From Telopea speciosissima (Eukaryota; Streptophyta; Magnoliopsida; Proteales; Proteaceae), in assembly GCF_018873765.1 (NCBI RefSeq), contig NC_057918.1:66940871-67004870 (forward strand): a stretch of 64,000 nt of DNA, given 5' to 3'. Below the pieces are notes generated by a model. It searched no databases. It worked only from the letters and a program-made list of their open reading frames with translations, and was not told the DNA's origin. A program made the translations under genes and the position numbers. How positions within the stretch are numbered: the first letter of the stretch is position 1; each line of letters starts with the position of its first letter. This document shows, piece after piece, positions 43,430-55,037 of the stretch.

Positions 43430-43790
43430 CTATGGACATAAAACCCGGCTTGGAACTACTTTAAGGTTAATGGGGGTATACTAGTCCTTTTTATTGTAAG
43501 TGTAAACAAAAAGTAGAGTTTTGTATTATAAATACAAGGTTTGGTGTCACTTGATATCATTCTCTGTTCTTCCCACTAAGAATTTGAGAGGTGCATGTGA
43601 GATAAAAAGATTGGAGAAGATCCTAACCAAGGTTTTTGTTCGTGTTCCTCGTGGGGAATTCTATCAAATTCTCTCCAACATATGTGGGTGCAAGGTACAC
43701 ATTGTTTCTCCTGTTTTCTTTTCCCCATCGTATCCAATTACGAATATTTAAAAATCCAAATTTACAATTCCATCCAACAAATTTCATGGA
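43430..43790 (+). repeat. Possible solo LTR
   Basis: LTR-like layout: a TG-beginning stretch (tgtgggtctatggac), a TATA-like tattataaatacaagg near 43525, then a leader-like region ending in 'ccatccaaca' (~43780). No partner LTR, duplication or coding part was found, so this is weak. Confidence 0.3.
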
Positions 43791-44234
43791 GAGCTTTACT
43801 TTTATTGTGCTCCACAAGATGGAGAGCATACGCATTACAAGGTGTGTGTGTTGTACACAATAATAATAAGTTCTTGTCTAAGAAAAGGACATCACAATCC
43901 AAAAAAAGTGGGAGAGACAATAGAGTGAGGATCAAACAAAATCACAAGGGGCCCAGGAGTGCTCAACCACAAGTTCTCATGGTGTTGGGGACCCCTAATA
44001 ATAAGTTGGAAGTAAAAGATGATGGCCATGACTAGGGTTGGGATCATTGACATATGGAGAAAGAGAGAGAGACACATACATGTCATAGCATGAGTTTCAT
44101 AAAAATACAACCCCCCCCCCCCTCCCTGGAATCCTGTCAATTTCTGTGAAGGGGTGTTTTCTTGGTTTGTCCCCTCTTATTTTTAATTCCCTTTGGGGTT
44201 TGATGATTAGGCAAGAGATCACTACCTGGTCACA

Positions 44235-44365
44235 TAGCCTCTGCATCAGCACCGAGTCAATGAGAATCCACACATGGGCATCTATCTGGATGAAATTTTT
44301 TATTTCACTGGGGATTGAACGGTAATTCTGCACACTCCTATGTTTCCCACCAGTTGATTGGGCTG
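44235..44365. repeat. Dispersed repeat fragment (partner at 1-130)
   Basis: Shares 'cacacatgggcatctat', 'ttttttatttca' and 'cactcctatgt' with the left edge of the window. An (ATT)n run lies further right at about 44528-44558. Confidence 0.55.
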
Positions 44366-44689
44366 TTTTTGTCATGGTTTAAGAACTCAGTACCGGAACT
44401 GGATTGAAATTGACTGAAACTCAAGAAATTAGAATCATGAAGAAGCAAAGATATTCCCAAATTTTGTGGACTTTTATATATTTTTTAATGCAATAAACTT
44501 GGAGATCTTGCTACAATTTTTAAGTTTCATTATTATTATTATTATTATATTATTATTTTAGTGACTAAAAGAAGGAAACAATGAGTAATCAAGCATTGAT
44601 GTGGACCAATATCCACCGCCAATCAATGTGCACCACGTGGCATCCCATGTGGGATGCCCACGGAGAAACGTGTAAACATAACCGTGTGC

Positions 44690-46135
44690 ACAATTGGAAA
44701 GTTCGGTTTGGTTTTGGGTTGTACTGATTTGTTATCAGGTCAGCTTCAGTTAAGGGTGTCAAAACCAAATTGAAACCATTTACCAAAATCGAACTGAATC
44801 GTTTGAACCAAAATCGGCAGGCCATTTAGTTAAATAGTCCGGTTATGATTTTAGAAATACCATCGTTTATTTAATCGGTTTGGTTTAGTTTAGATCGATT
44901 AATCCAACGGTTTCAAACCGTGTAATCCAATTAAAACCGATTATAACTAAACCGTCTAACCATTTAAAAACCCCAAGTTTCAAGGGAGCTATTGATTCAT
45001 ACTGTTATGTGCTTTTGGGTCTCAATATTTTGAAGGTCTAACCATGGCTTCCGTTGTTTCTATTTCATTCTTAATTTTTATATGCATCTTCCTTAATGGT
45101 TATGTGCATTCCCAAAGACCCCCATTTTCTATTAAAAAATGTAGCAGCTAATCAATGTAAATTAGACTTAGTAAATGGTTTATGAAACCATCTAGTAACC
45201 GTCTAACCAAAACCATGTAAAACTGCTTAAAAACCATTTAACAGAAATCGTTTAAAAACCGTTTAATCGAAACCGTTTACCAAACGGTCCAAGTTGTGAT
45301 TATGAGACCGTTTAATTAAACGATCTGGTTACGGTTTCCACCCTCAAACAACCAAAACCGAATCGAACCGAACTGTTTAACACCCTTAGCTTCAATTTCA
45401 ACCTAATTTATTTTTAGCATGAAATTACTCATTTGCCTATCAAATTAACCATGTGCTCATTAAAGAGTAAGAGTGACATAAAATGAAATAGAAATTCTGA
45501 AATAGCTCTTCAGCTATTTCATAATTTTTATTTCATTGCAATAACGTGTAAAAGTCGAACCAAGCAATTTTCGAAATAGAAATCATCCCTTAAAATCCAA
45601 ATAGAAATCATACCAAATCAGATCTAAGAAAGCAGGCTGGGCATCTATGAACACTGGCTTTGAAGGAATACACCAAGAAACTAAAGCGATAGGGATCAAA
45701 CAAAGTGTCTCAGGGGGATTTATCGTTGGGGTTCAAAAAACATAGAGATTTGGACTGATTCAATAAAAATGTAATATTGTCTGACAGAGCCGGAAGACAA
45801 CCCTTAGCCATGGGAGGTTTTCATGGCACTTTTTGATTGTTGTTTGAAGTACTTGAACTATATGTGTATTAAGAAAATGGATAGGTCAGTCATTTATTTT
45901 TTTAGTGAAATAGATCAGTCATTTGAATAGCCCATATTTTAGCCTTTAAAACTAGAAGTAGGAAGCTGAATGCCTTAACAAAATTGGTCAATGTAGTTCT
46001 TATTTTCTCTAAAATTGTATCATGATGGGTGGGCATCTTTGTATCCCACATGGGAGGTTAGATGGTAAAAAAATTTTGTAAAATGTCACACCAAACAAAG
46101 TTGGCCATGTGACAAAACAAATGATTGAAAAATGG
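44690..46135. repeat. Dispersed repeat, copy B, interrupted by a MITE
   Basis: Collinear with copy A (40390-41440) once 44751-45388 is removed. Small indels (for example 'tcatttatttttttagtgaa') and substitutions separate the copies. Confidence 0.85.
44751..45388. mobile_element. hAT-type MITE (638 bp), 'AAGGGTGTCAA' family
   Basis: Ends taagggtgtcaaaacc and gtttaacaccctta are inverted. The flanks gcttcagt (44743-44750) and gcttcaat (45389-45396) are an 8-bp duplication with one mismatch. Repeat copy A has the uninterrupted site, which supports insertion. The interior is built of 'aaccgttta/taaacggtt' motifs and is shared with 60036-60634. No transposase. Confidence 0.88.
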
Positions 46136-46153
46136 GTTAAATACACATGCATC

Positions 46154-46417
46154 TAGGGCTGTAAATGGATCGGATTCGGCTCGGATAGTGCTATATCCGC
46201 ATCCGCATCCGATTAGCTATCAGACGGATTCGGATAGTGCTAAACGGATACGGATCGGATATTTTATTCATTTACATGTAAATATAGCTTTTCAGACAGC
46301 TATAGTCTATCCATATCCGCATCCGTTTAGCTTTAGGACGGATTCGGATAGAGCTAAACGGATACGGACACGGACACAGATACATAGACGGATTTCGGCT
46401 ATTCATTTACACCCCTA
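46154..46417. mobile_element. hAT-type MITE (264 bp)
   Basis: Inverted ends tagggctgtaaatgga and tcatttacacccctA. The 8-bp flanks catgcatc (46146-46153) and catgcacc (46418-46425) differ at one base. The interior is made of 'gatatccgcatccg' and 'cggattcggatag' motifs. Confidence 0.8.
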
Positions 46418-46753
46418 CATGCACCTCCTAAATCGTCCCAATATTTTGCATGCCCCCCTTAAAATTCTGACAATTCCACACGTACCCCTTGAAATTCTAC
46501 GGACACCCCTTATTTTTTAAATTAATCCCATTTAAGTCCACGCCATGAATATCAGGCATTAGATGTCAAATTTTTTTTATTGGCCAAACTACCCTTTCTT
46601 CTATCAACCCTATAATTTGAAAAGAATTTTTTGCCCAACCCTCATCTTCCCCAAATCATACTTCATTTTTTAACAAATGTAGGTTCGACTTCTCTTAATC
46701 CTCTAGCAGTTCAGCTTCCATCGTGACACCATCTCGTTTTTTCTCTCATTGCA
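46418..46753. repeat. Fragment related to the long-TIR elements at 55038 and 57001
   Basis: The text 'cacacgtaccccttgaaatt' and 'ctacggacaccccttat' matches the ends of those elements in style ('ggacaccccttctaag', 'ctacgtgtcctcttgaaatt'). Truncated; no inverted partner seen. Confidence 0.4.
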
Positions 46754-47260
46754 ATGGGCTCTGCAAACAAGGACCACCCCTCCACAGCAAAGCCCAATCC
46801 TTCTTCCACCACCAAGCCCTCGAAGAAGGATCTTCTATCCTCTCTACCTTTTGATCAGCTCGGGAATTCCGAAGACAAAAAACCCTAACATAAATCCTTT
46901 TGTACTTCCTCCCAGAAACATAGACATGGAGGCCAATACAGCTCTCACCATTGACGACTCCGAAGAAGATTTGATTCTCCATGACTTTGAGTTCCTCACC
47001 CGGTCTCGCCGTTTGAAGCAATTAGCTAAGTTTTACAAAAATCACTATTGGGCTTTAACGGAGAAACTTAGGGTTAAGTATAGGGAGTATTATTGGAAAT
47101 ATGGAAAGAGCCCTTTTAAGGAAGAAGAGGAGGTGCAGGAAGTGGTGTGGAGGAAAGTGGAGAGACCAATAGGTCTAGTTTGGGGAATGGAGAAAATAAC
47201 AATGAAGTGAAGAATAAGAGGTGTGCGTTCACATGATGATACATCAAAAGTCAGGCTTGG
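46754..47260 (+). pseudogene. Broken fragment of an INO80-complex subunit D-like (zf-C3HC3H family) gene
   Basis: Starts with an ATG (46754) and a Ser/Pro/Lys-rich stretch (SSTTKPSKKDLLSSLPFD), then breaks frame in an A-run near 46880. The next frame carries a conserved-looking segment (EFLTRSRRLKQLAKFYKNHY, then WALTEKLRVKYREYYWKYGK and SPFKEEEE). A second frame break near 47160 leads to NGENNNEVKNKRCAFT and stops where the zinc-binding CxxxC region should continue. This resembles the N-terminal part of plant INO80D-like proteins, chromatin-remodelling subunits with potential DNA-binding Cys/His motifs, as I remember them. The rest of the gene is absent. It looks like a dead partial copy; the functional gene must be elsewhere. 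Confidence 0.55.
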
Positions 47261-48009
47261 GGGGAAAAATCAACAAAAGATGGTACATCCAAAAATCAAG
47301 GTTGGAGGAGAAATACGAGGGAGGTCCCAACTAATAACAAGATGCCTATTTCTCATTGTGTTTGGGCTCACAGAACTAATTGAAAGAAGCATATTTCTAA
47401 TCTCAAAGAAATAGCTTCTTCAATATGTTTTATAATATGTGATGTGGAGGTTCATCTTCTTTTGTTTTTTTCCAACCATATATGGTGAATTACAGTATAA
47501 CAGGCAAGCTTATCAATAATATCTGAGATTGACTTGCCATTGATTTTATTTTTTTTTTAAATTCACCTTCTTTCTCTCTTAAAGGGAAAGATAATTCTTT
47601 GATGAGGCCAATACTTGCTAAGGATCATTTTCTATACAGATTTATTAAAATAATAGCACCATACGTAGTATTGTTTTAAATAATTTCCCAACAACAATGG
47701 TGAAAGTACCCAAATCCATTTAATTGCATAATCCAATAGAAAAAGAAAGTGTTACCCACATAACGACATGCAATAGTTATCTCTAACTGGGCTTTCTAAA
47801 GGATTTCTTTTTTGTCCATTTAGAGCTTTAAAAGAAGAACAAGAAGAAAGAAAGAAATAAAGACAAAGGGAAAAGGGAAAAAAGAAGAATCAACTTCTCT
47901 TCCCAATCGATAATTAATTGAAACTTAGGTCTTCATGTTGAAAGCAATATGAAATATTTTGATTTTTGACCTAGGCCTTAGTAGAACAGCCAAAGAAGAT
48001 AATACTGAA
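47261..48009. other. Intergenic, no gene seen
   Basis: AT-rich with GAA-rich runs near 47830-47890. Nothing recognised. Confidence 0.4.
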
Positions 48010-48680
48010 CACTTTTTTTTGTGCTAAAGATCAACTTAGAATATATTAAAAAAAGAAAAAAAAAATTACAGAATTTATGTTTGGGCATACCCGGACGAGA
48101 TACAATAACAAACTATGATTTGATTCTTCACCTTCGGCATGACCATCAGCAAAGAAACCAAAACATATAAACAAGTAACAGATTATTGGTGAAACTTGAA
48201 TCTACGTCTCGCTTGAACATCCTATGAAACTTCATTCGTAACAGAAGATGGATAAGAGGACAAAGACGAATGAGATCTTTGATTGGCCACAATTTTGGAT
48301 AAAGCATCTGCTATAGCATTTGTCTCCCTAAAACAATGAGAGATTTTCAATTAAATTGAATTGATGAAAAGCTTGAAGTGCCTCCATTGTCTAAGAAAAC
48401 CCCATGGAATAACTTCCTACAGCAGGCAAGAAACCACTACAATTGAGTCACTTTCAAACCAAATATTCCTGCAACTCCTATCCATTGCAATCTGAATAGA
48501 ATGGAAGAAGGCAGATAGTTCAGCTTTAAAATTAGAGCAAACTCTCCAATAAAACTCAAAGCTTCCTTGGGATAAACCCCTAAGATCTTTGATAATAATT
48601 CCAACTCCTACATAATCTGGGTTACAAAACACAAAAACCCAAAAAAGTCTACAATGATTCATTGATGTCCCATTTAATTG
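48010..48680 (-). pseudogene. LINE 3' end with RNase H domain remnant
   Basis: On the minus strand 48662-48417 encodes GVGIIIKDLRG, SNFKAELSAFFHSIQIA and NIWFESDSIVVVSCL, the core of the RNase H (RVT_3) domain of plant LINEs. Further down, after a frame break, comes SHCFRETNAIADALSK, the usual domain end. It is followed by a 3' tail 'gtatctcgtccgggtatgcc' and a T-rich end (48050-48066), typical of LINE 3' regions. 5'-truncated and dead. Confidence 0.75.
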
Positions 48681-49233
48681 CAGTTAGCAACTTGAATTTG
48701 CTTTGCCATTCAACTTTGTTGAAGACCAATAAGTATAATATTAGTCAAAATGAAAATTAGGCCACCAAGGTTAATAATGTTGCAACCAGAAAATGAATTA
48801 AGGAACAACATTTGAACCAAAGTAATATAGCCCCTCCCCCCACCCAAACCAAAAAAAAAAAAAAAAAAAAGCCATACCATGCTCTTGTTATCTAAATTAC
48901 TTAGATTAAAAGCATAACAACTCAAGGGAAAAGGATCTACACATTGTCCGTGTACAGATTCCTCGGTACGCCAAAACACAACATGGGTGGGATCCACCCA
49001 TGTTCTCTCTCCTCAAACTTCCTTATTATACGATTCTAACATGAGTTACCCATAAGCCCGAATTAGTCGTGCGTCATGGGAAACCCTCTCCCTTAACTCA
49101 AACTTTTTTTTTTCTTTTGTAAGTCTCCCTTAGCTCTAACAAAAGAAAGAAAAAAAAAAATTCATTTCATCAACATGTGCAACAAACTCAAATATTGAAG
49201 GAAATGATGACTTACCACTTTTCATAGGCCTTA
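48681..49233. other. Intergenic, 3' of the receptor kinase
   Basis: Contains a C/A homopolymer region at 48833-48870. No gene seen. Confidence 0.4.
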
Positions 49234-52200
49234 TTATAGTTCATCTTCTCGGTGGGTGCCAACTCCAAGATAAATGTCCCGGATCAGATGTAGCTCTTTG
49301 ACCACATCATTTATGTCCATTCGATGCCATGGTGATTCAGTTGAGCAGGTAACTCCAATTCTAATAACTGAATTAAGGCACTCTTGCACTCTATTCTTTG
49401 TGCATCTTCGACTTCCAGTTATGTTGGTTATAGTTGTTGCTGCCGCATCTTCATCTTCTTCCATGGGGAGAAGTAACGGGTCGACAACAGCCATCACTCC
49501 ATCAAGCAAACCCATCTCAGCCCAGAAATGAAGATTGAAGTTATCTTTGAACATTTCATGAGTAGGCCTCTTCCCTGTGAACATCTCTAACAAGAGAATC
49601 CCATAACTATAGACATCGCCATGCGTTGAAACATCAGCACCAGCACCATACTCTGTAATTTATTCATCTTAGATTAGTGCTTTTATAACTAGTGAGAATA
49701 GGAGCAAAGTCTATTGGTCTCTAGAAGAATAACATAACAAGACATGCATATCAAGAGAGGTTAGGGAATCTTCAAATTTGTTCTTATAGTGCTCATCCAA
49801 GGCACATAGAATCCTCTTACACCCATAGTTGTGGATCTAAATCCAAGACATCATCTGATAGCATGATATCAAAGTATTTGATTGTATGACTTTAATGCGG
49901 CATGTGGCCACATTAATCTATGTATAGGAAAAACTACCAACCCCTACACAAACTAAATGCATAATTCTTCGATCAGAAAACTATAGTTTGTAGCTAATCA
50001 CATTCAAGGTATGCTTTGATTACGGTAAGGAAAGATGCAATCAAAACTTCGGCTTAGAAATAAAGACACTCAAAATACCATCTAAGTATACATATCTTTT
50101 AGTATTTTATATTATTACGTTTTAGTTGTTTGAGATATTAAACTTATTTTCTTTTTAGGAAGGGATCAAAGATGTCACAAAATGTATATGTAAATAGTAA
50201 AGTTTTGTGGTGGAATAGGTAATAAAAATATAAGATTCATAGTACTACGGTATGCTTAGTCACAACTTTCGAAAGAAGAGGAAACAAATATACTATATAT
50301 CAATAAAGGAAGTATATTACCTGGTGCAATGTATCCAATAGATCCTTTTACTCCGATCGAACTAGTGTGATTTTGAGATCTACTTGTGACTTTTGAAAGA
50401 ATTCTTGATATCCCGAAATCACCCAAATGTGCAGTCAAATCACCATCGAGAAGAATATTGCTCGGCTTTAGATCACAGTGAATAATCGGCGTATGACAAC
50501 GGTGGTGAAGATAATCCAATGCTGTTGCCATATCAATGGCAATATTCAATCTTTGAACAAGGTTTAAATGCCAATGTTCATCTTGTATTCCATCTGCATA
50601 TGGATGTAACCATCTATCCAAATTCCCACCGGGCATGAACTCATATATTAAAGCCTTAAAATCATTGCCTTTAAAATCTATACTTGAGCAAGATGTTAAG
50701 ATTTTTACAAGATTACGATGCCGAATGTTTCTAAGGGATTCACATTCAGCCATGAAACTCTTGGAAGCACCCCCTTGTTTAATGTTGAGGACCTTTACTG
50801 CAACAATGGTTTCCCCATGATTGAGAACTCCTCTGTACACAGAACCAAAACCCCCCTCTCCAACCAAATTTGCAGAAGAAAATCCATCGGTAGCTTTAAG
50901 GAGTTGGGCATAAGAGATCTTAAAATGATGAGCCCCTATAAAAGATGAAGGGGATTCTTTCCTTTCTTTTCTTCTTCGGTAGCTAATGAAAAAAAATATC
51001 ATAACAATCAAAAATAGAAAGCCCCCACAACCACATATGATGACTATCAGCTTGAAAACATGAGGCTTGCCATCTTGTTTTGACTTTTGAGTTTGGCATG
51101 ATGACAAATGAAGTTTTGGTACACCACCACAAAGCTTATTGTTTCCAATGACTGAAACTGCACTCAAATTTCTAAAGATTCCATCTGCTGGTACTTCACC
51201 CTCCAAATGATTAAATGATAGATTTAACTTTCGTAAAAACATAAATTTACCCAAATATTTTGGGATAAAACCAGAGAAGTTGTTGTGTGAAAGATCTAAA
51301 TCTTGAAGACCTCTTAGAGAACTCAGAGACGATGGTATAGATCCTTGAAATGAGTTACTCTGCATAAAAAGGTGCTCTAGGCTTGTACAAGCACCAAGGG
51401 TGCTAGGGATTTTCCCATACAACATGTTTTCAGAAACATCTAGGATACCAAGATTAATCAGTCGACTCACTTCCAAAGGTAGAGAACCAAAGAAAGAATT
51501 TCTACTCAAGTATAGCTCTATTAATGTGGAAATATCAAATATCTCTCTGGGGATGATACCATTAAATCTATTACTGGAAAGGACCATGATCAACAAAGAT
51601 TTGCATTTTCCAAGACTTGAAGGTATTTTTCCTTGGAAGCGATTATAACCTAAATAGAGCTCAATCAATCGTGTCAAGTTTCCAAGAGAAAAAGGGATTG
51701 GCCCTGCGAATCTATTCCCATTTAAACTGAGACTATTTAGCATTTGAAGTCTCCCAATTGAAGTCGGAATACTTCCTTCTAATAAGTTATGAGATAGACT
51801 CAAGAGTTGTAAGCTTACAAGGTTCCCTATCCCCACTGGGATGTCTCCAGATATTTGATTTTTTTCCAGTTCGAGTCTTGTCAGTTGAGTCGATAAGTTT
51901 GCTATGGAGTTGGGGAGCATGCCACCAAACTGATTACTGAAAAGCTCCAAATATGTTAAACTCGTACAGTTGATCAATGTGTTGATAAAATTCAGATCAT
52001 CAGCTTTTCCACTTCCCAAATGATTCATGGACAATGAAAGCCCATAGAGTTCTGATAGCCTTCCAAAGTCAATAGTTACTTTTCCAGTAAGACTGTTGCC
52101 GTGAGCTAAAAGTTCTTCGAGTTTTGACAAATTGGACACAGAAATTGGAATTGATCCATGAAACTGGTTTCGTGAAACTGAAAGCCCCAATAGATTAGGA

Positions 52201-52997
52201 AGACTGAAGCCTAAATTTGGTGGAAGACTCCCTTGAAGTTGATTATGTCCAACATCAAAAATTTCAAGTAAGGAAAAATTGTATATAGTGGGAGGGATAG
52301 TACCAGACAACTTATTTCCAAAAACCTGAAGAACTGTTAATCTTGTCAATTGGCCAAGGGTATCTGGAATACTTCCACTTAAATAATTGTATGCTGCAGA
52401 AATGGCGTCAAGGTATGAAAGATTACCAAAGGAAGGTGGGATTTGTCCCATCAATTTGTTGTAATGGAATGAAAGGAATTGAAGCTTCAACAAGGTACCA
52501 AGTTCTACTGGAATTTTCCCCAAAATATTGTTGTTACTTAAACTGATTTGTATAAGATTGGAACAACGTGATATGTTGGGTGGGATTTCCCCTCCAAATG
52601 AATTGTTAAATAGGAATAAATAACGAAGCCTGAATAGAAAGCTTACTTGATGAGGGATTTCACCATGGAAGCTATTGTTGTAAAGTGAAATCTCTTGAAG
52701 GAAACTGAGGTTTCCTATTTCTGGAGCCACATAACCCACCAACCCACTGGATTGTAAACGCAAGGCTTTAACCCTGTTTAGATGCCGCCGACCGCCACAT
52801 ATAACGCCTGACCACTCACAATGGGGAACAGAGTCATTCCAGGAGCTCACAACATGAAAAGGATCATTGGTTATGTGAGCCTTGATGGCCAACAAGGCTA
52901 GACGATCTGTTTCATTTGAAAATCCTACTGATTGTGAACAGTTGCTGCTGCACCAGAGAAGAAGAAGAAGAAGAAGAAGAAGAATGGAAAAACCCAT
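49234..52997 (-). CDS. LRR receptor-like kinase, subfamily XII (Xa21/EFR type), non-RD, 1031 aa
   Basis: Two exons inferred: 52997-50321 and 49652-49234, joined in phase 1 at APE (GYIAP-EYGAG), the usual kinase intron position of LRR-XII genes. Protein order: signal peptide with a leucine run (residues 5-14); LRRNT domain (NETDRLALLAIKAHI, then SWNDSVPHCEWSGVICGGR); roughly 20 LRRs of the LxLxxNxLxGxIP type; membrane segment (about residues 650-670); kinase with glycine loop VGEGGFGSVYRG (~709), VAVK lysine, catalytic loop IIHCDLKPSNILL (~840) and DFG (~860). The catalytic loop has Cys before Asp (non-RD), as in pattern-recognition receptors that sense microbial or self peptides at the plasma membrane with SERK co-receptors. 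All key kinase residues are present and no frame break was seen, so it is probably functional. The ligand is unknown. Confidence 0.92.
52959..52982. repeat. (GAA)n microsatellite inside the receptor kinase signal peptide
   Basis: Eight triplets of 'gaagaagaa' type on the plus strand; on the coding strand they read CTT/CTTCTT and give the poly-leucine core of the signal peptide, so repeat-length changes would add or remove leucines without a frameshift. Confidence 0.9.
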
Positions 52998-53424
52998 GAA
53001 GCTAAAAAGTGTTAATTTGAAAATTTGTAGATGGTGGAGAAGTAGGAGTACGAGGCAGAACGAAGTCAGGAAGAGGAGTTGGGTTTATGAGATGAGTATA
53101 CTAGCGATCATCAATTGCAATTTAAGGATGAAAGTATTGAGAAGAAGACAAACCAGCTAACTTTTCTGAGTCGTCTCTGTTCTTGGTCTTTGCTTTTCAT
53201 CATCAACTTGTGGAATGGGATAAGTAGTTTTTGCTTTTTGAATCAACGAAGTAGAGACAGAAAGTTGGAATAAAAGTCAGTCATTGTGGTATGGGAATAT
53301 TTTCCTTCGTTTTCACAGGTATGAATGCAGACTTTTTGTCTAACAACTATTTCATCAAAATATCTCTTGTTTTTGTTGCTTTCATAATAAGTTTATAAAA
53401 AAATAAATAAAAATTGTTGTATGC
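52998..53424 (-). promoter_or_regulatory. Upstream region of the receptor kinase
   Basis: Leader and promoter are expected here. No convincing TATA box or element could be assigned. Confidence 0.3.
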
Positions 53425-53916
53425 AATGCAAGGTTCAAAATCCAGGTATCGGATTCGGGATCGGTCATGGTCGAAACCTTTTCGAATCAGGATCGAATTG
53501 GCCCAAATCGGCTAAGATCGGTCAAAAAAACCCCCAAAATCGTTTTTTTATGGATCGGGTCATGTATCGATCAGAGTTGTTGGGTGTTGTGATCTCGGGA
53601 TCGGATTGGCCGATATTATCTGGATTGGATCGGTCAAAATCGATTGGTATCGGTCAGTATCGGTCAAGAAAATATAAAAAACTAAAAAAAAAAACTTAAA
53701 AACTTTGAAAAAATTAAAAAATATACAGTTGGATCAGATCGGTCGATCCAACCGAGTTGGCCAATCCAATCATCGATCCAATCAAACCTTGTTGTATCGG
53801 TCAAATCTCGGGATCTTACTTGGCCAATACCGATCCGATCTGGCCAATATCGACCAATCCGATCTGATCCGATCCGACCAATATCGACCAATCCAACCCG
53901 ATACTTCAAACCATGA
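53425..53916. mobile_element. 'TATCGG' family element, Mutator-like ends
   Basis: Begins caaggttcaaaatccaggta and ends cccgatacttcaaaccatg, inverted termini like those at 29660-30626. Flanking atgcaatg and atgcaaag may be a decayed duplication. The interior is 'gatcggtc/gaccgatc' repeats; the short open stretches within come from this composition. Confidence 0.6.
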
Positions 53917-54779
53917 TGCAAAGGGGATTGGCATCAAGAATGTAATTAAGTGGATTTCGGATTTACATTTACACCCCCCATCCGATCACCAATCGATATT
54001 GTATCTTTACAAACCACACACCTCACAAGTGTGATGCATAATATTTCTAACCATGATCTACAACTCCCTGTTTTATTCTGCACAGGTACGGGTACAACAG
54101 GGTCGAGCTTTATAAAACCCTAGCCCAACCCCGAGTCTCCTAAGCTGGGCCCAGGCCCGACCCGACCCGACCCTGACTCAGGGCTTGAAAAATCCAACCC
54201 TGACCTGCACTCAGGGTCGGGGAGAAAATTATTACTTTTACTTAAAATAACACTATAATAAAATGTTTATATCACTTATTATCTTCATATATAATATATT
54301 ATTTAACAAAATGTGAGTGCCATTTAAAGTTTATAATATATATACTATATCAATATATATTTTATAGTATAACTTAAAACAGGGTCGGGCCAGGCTCTGC
54401 CCGAGGCCTCAACCCTGACCCGACCTGACCTTGACTCAGGATTAGAAATTTTCAACCCTAACCCGCCCTCAAGGCCAAGATATCTCAGCCTAGGCCCTGT
54501 TCGGGCTCAAAGCTGGCCAGGGCGGGTTTGGGCCAACATGGCCAAACTTGCACCCTATGCGCAGGCATATATGATCCTCAACTGAGATTAACAGGTGGGC
54601 TTTTGGCATTTTGCTAGCTGGACAAGGTGTTTTAACATCTGCAAGTTCTCTCAACTCAACGGACATAATAGAGGCCAAACTTTTTCGAATCCTACAGGGG
54701 TGGAAACATGTTACAAAATCCAAGATCCAACTAAAAGCAATCTGGTGCAACAATAGAATTCTAGGAACTTTTTCCCAGC
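53917..54779. repeat. Intergenic with a CCCGA-rich repeat
   Basis: 54080-54550 is dominated by 'gacccgacccgaccctgac' and 'agggtcggg' motifs around an AT-rich core (54240-54370). It looks like another small non-autonomous repeat, but exact ends were not found. Confidence 0.4.
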
Positions 54780-54901
54780 TTTTTGACAATATGTGCATCA
54801 CTTGGAACTTAGTCCAACCTTTTTTTGACTTAAACTGGTTTTTTTGACAATATGTGCATCACTTGGAACTTAGTCCAATCTTTTTTTGACTTAAACTGGT
54901 T
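54780..54901. repeat. Tandem duplication of 61 bp
   Basis: Units 54780-54840 and 54841-54901 share ttttgacaatatgtgcatca and cttaaactggtt, differing at about one base. Confidence 0.9.
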
Positions 54902-55037
54902 TTTTTTTTTAATAGTGCCCTTAGGAATATGGCTTCCACTGCCACTAAGAATAATTGTATTATCTTTAAACACTTCTCTGATGTAGAGATGGGTTCTCGT
55001 TATTGTAATCTGATCTATTTTTCTTTTTAACAAAAAA

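Noticed and set aside
46125-46520. 131-codon open frame
   Set aside because: It runs through the 'atccgcatccg' interior of a hAT MITE; the repeated Tyr-Pro-His pattern reflects the DNA repeat.
53421-54034. Open frames of 79-109 codons on both strands
   Set aside because: They arise from the 'gatcggtc' repeat composition of a non-coding element; the peptides are repetitive and match no family.
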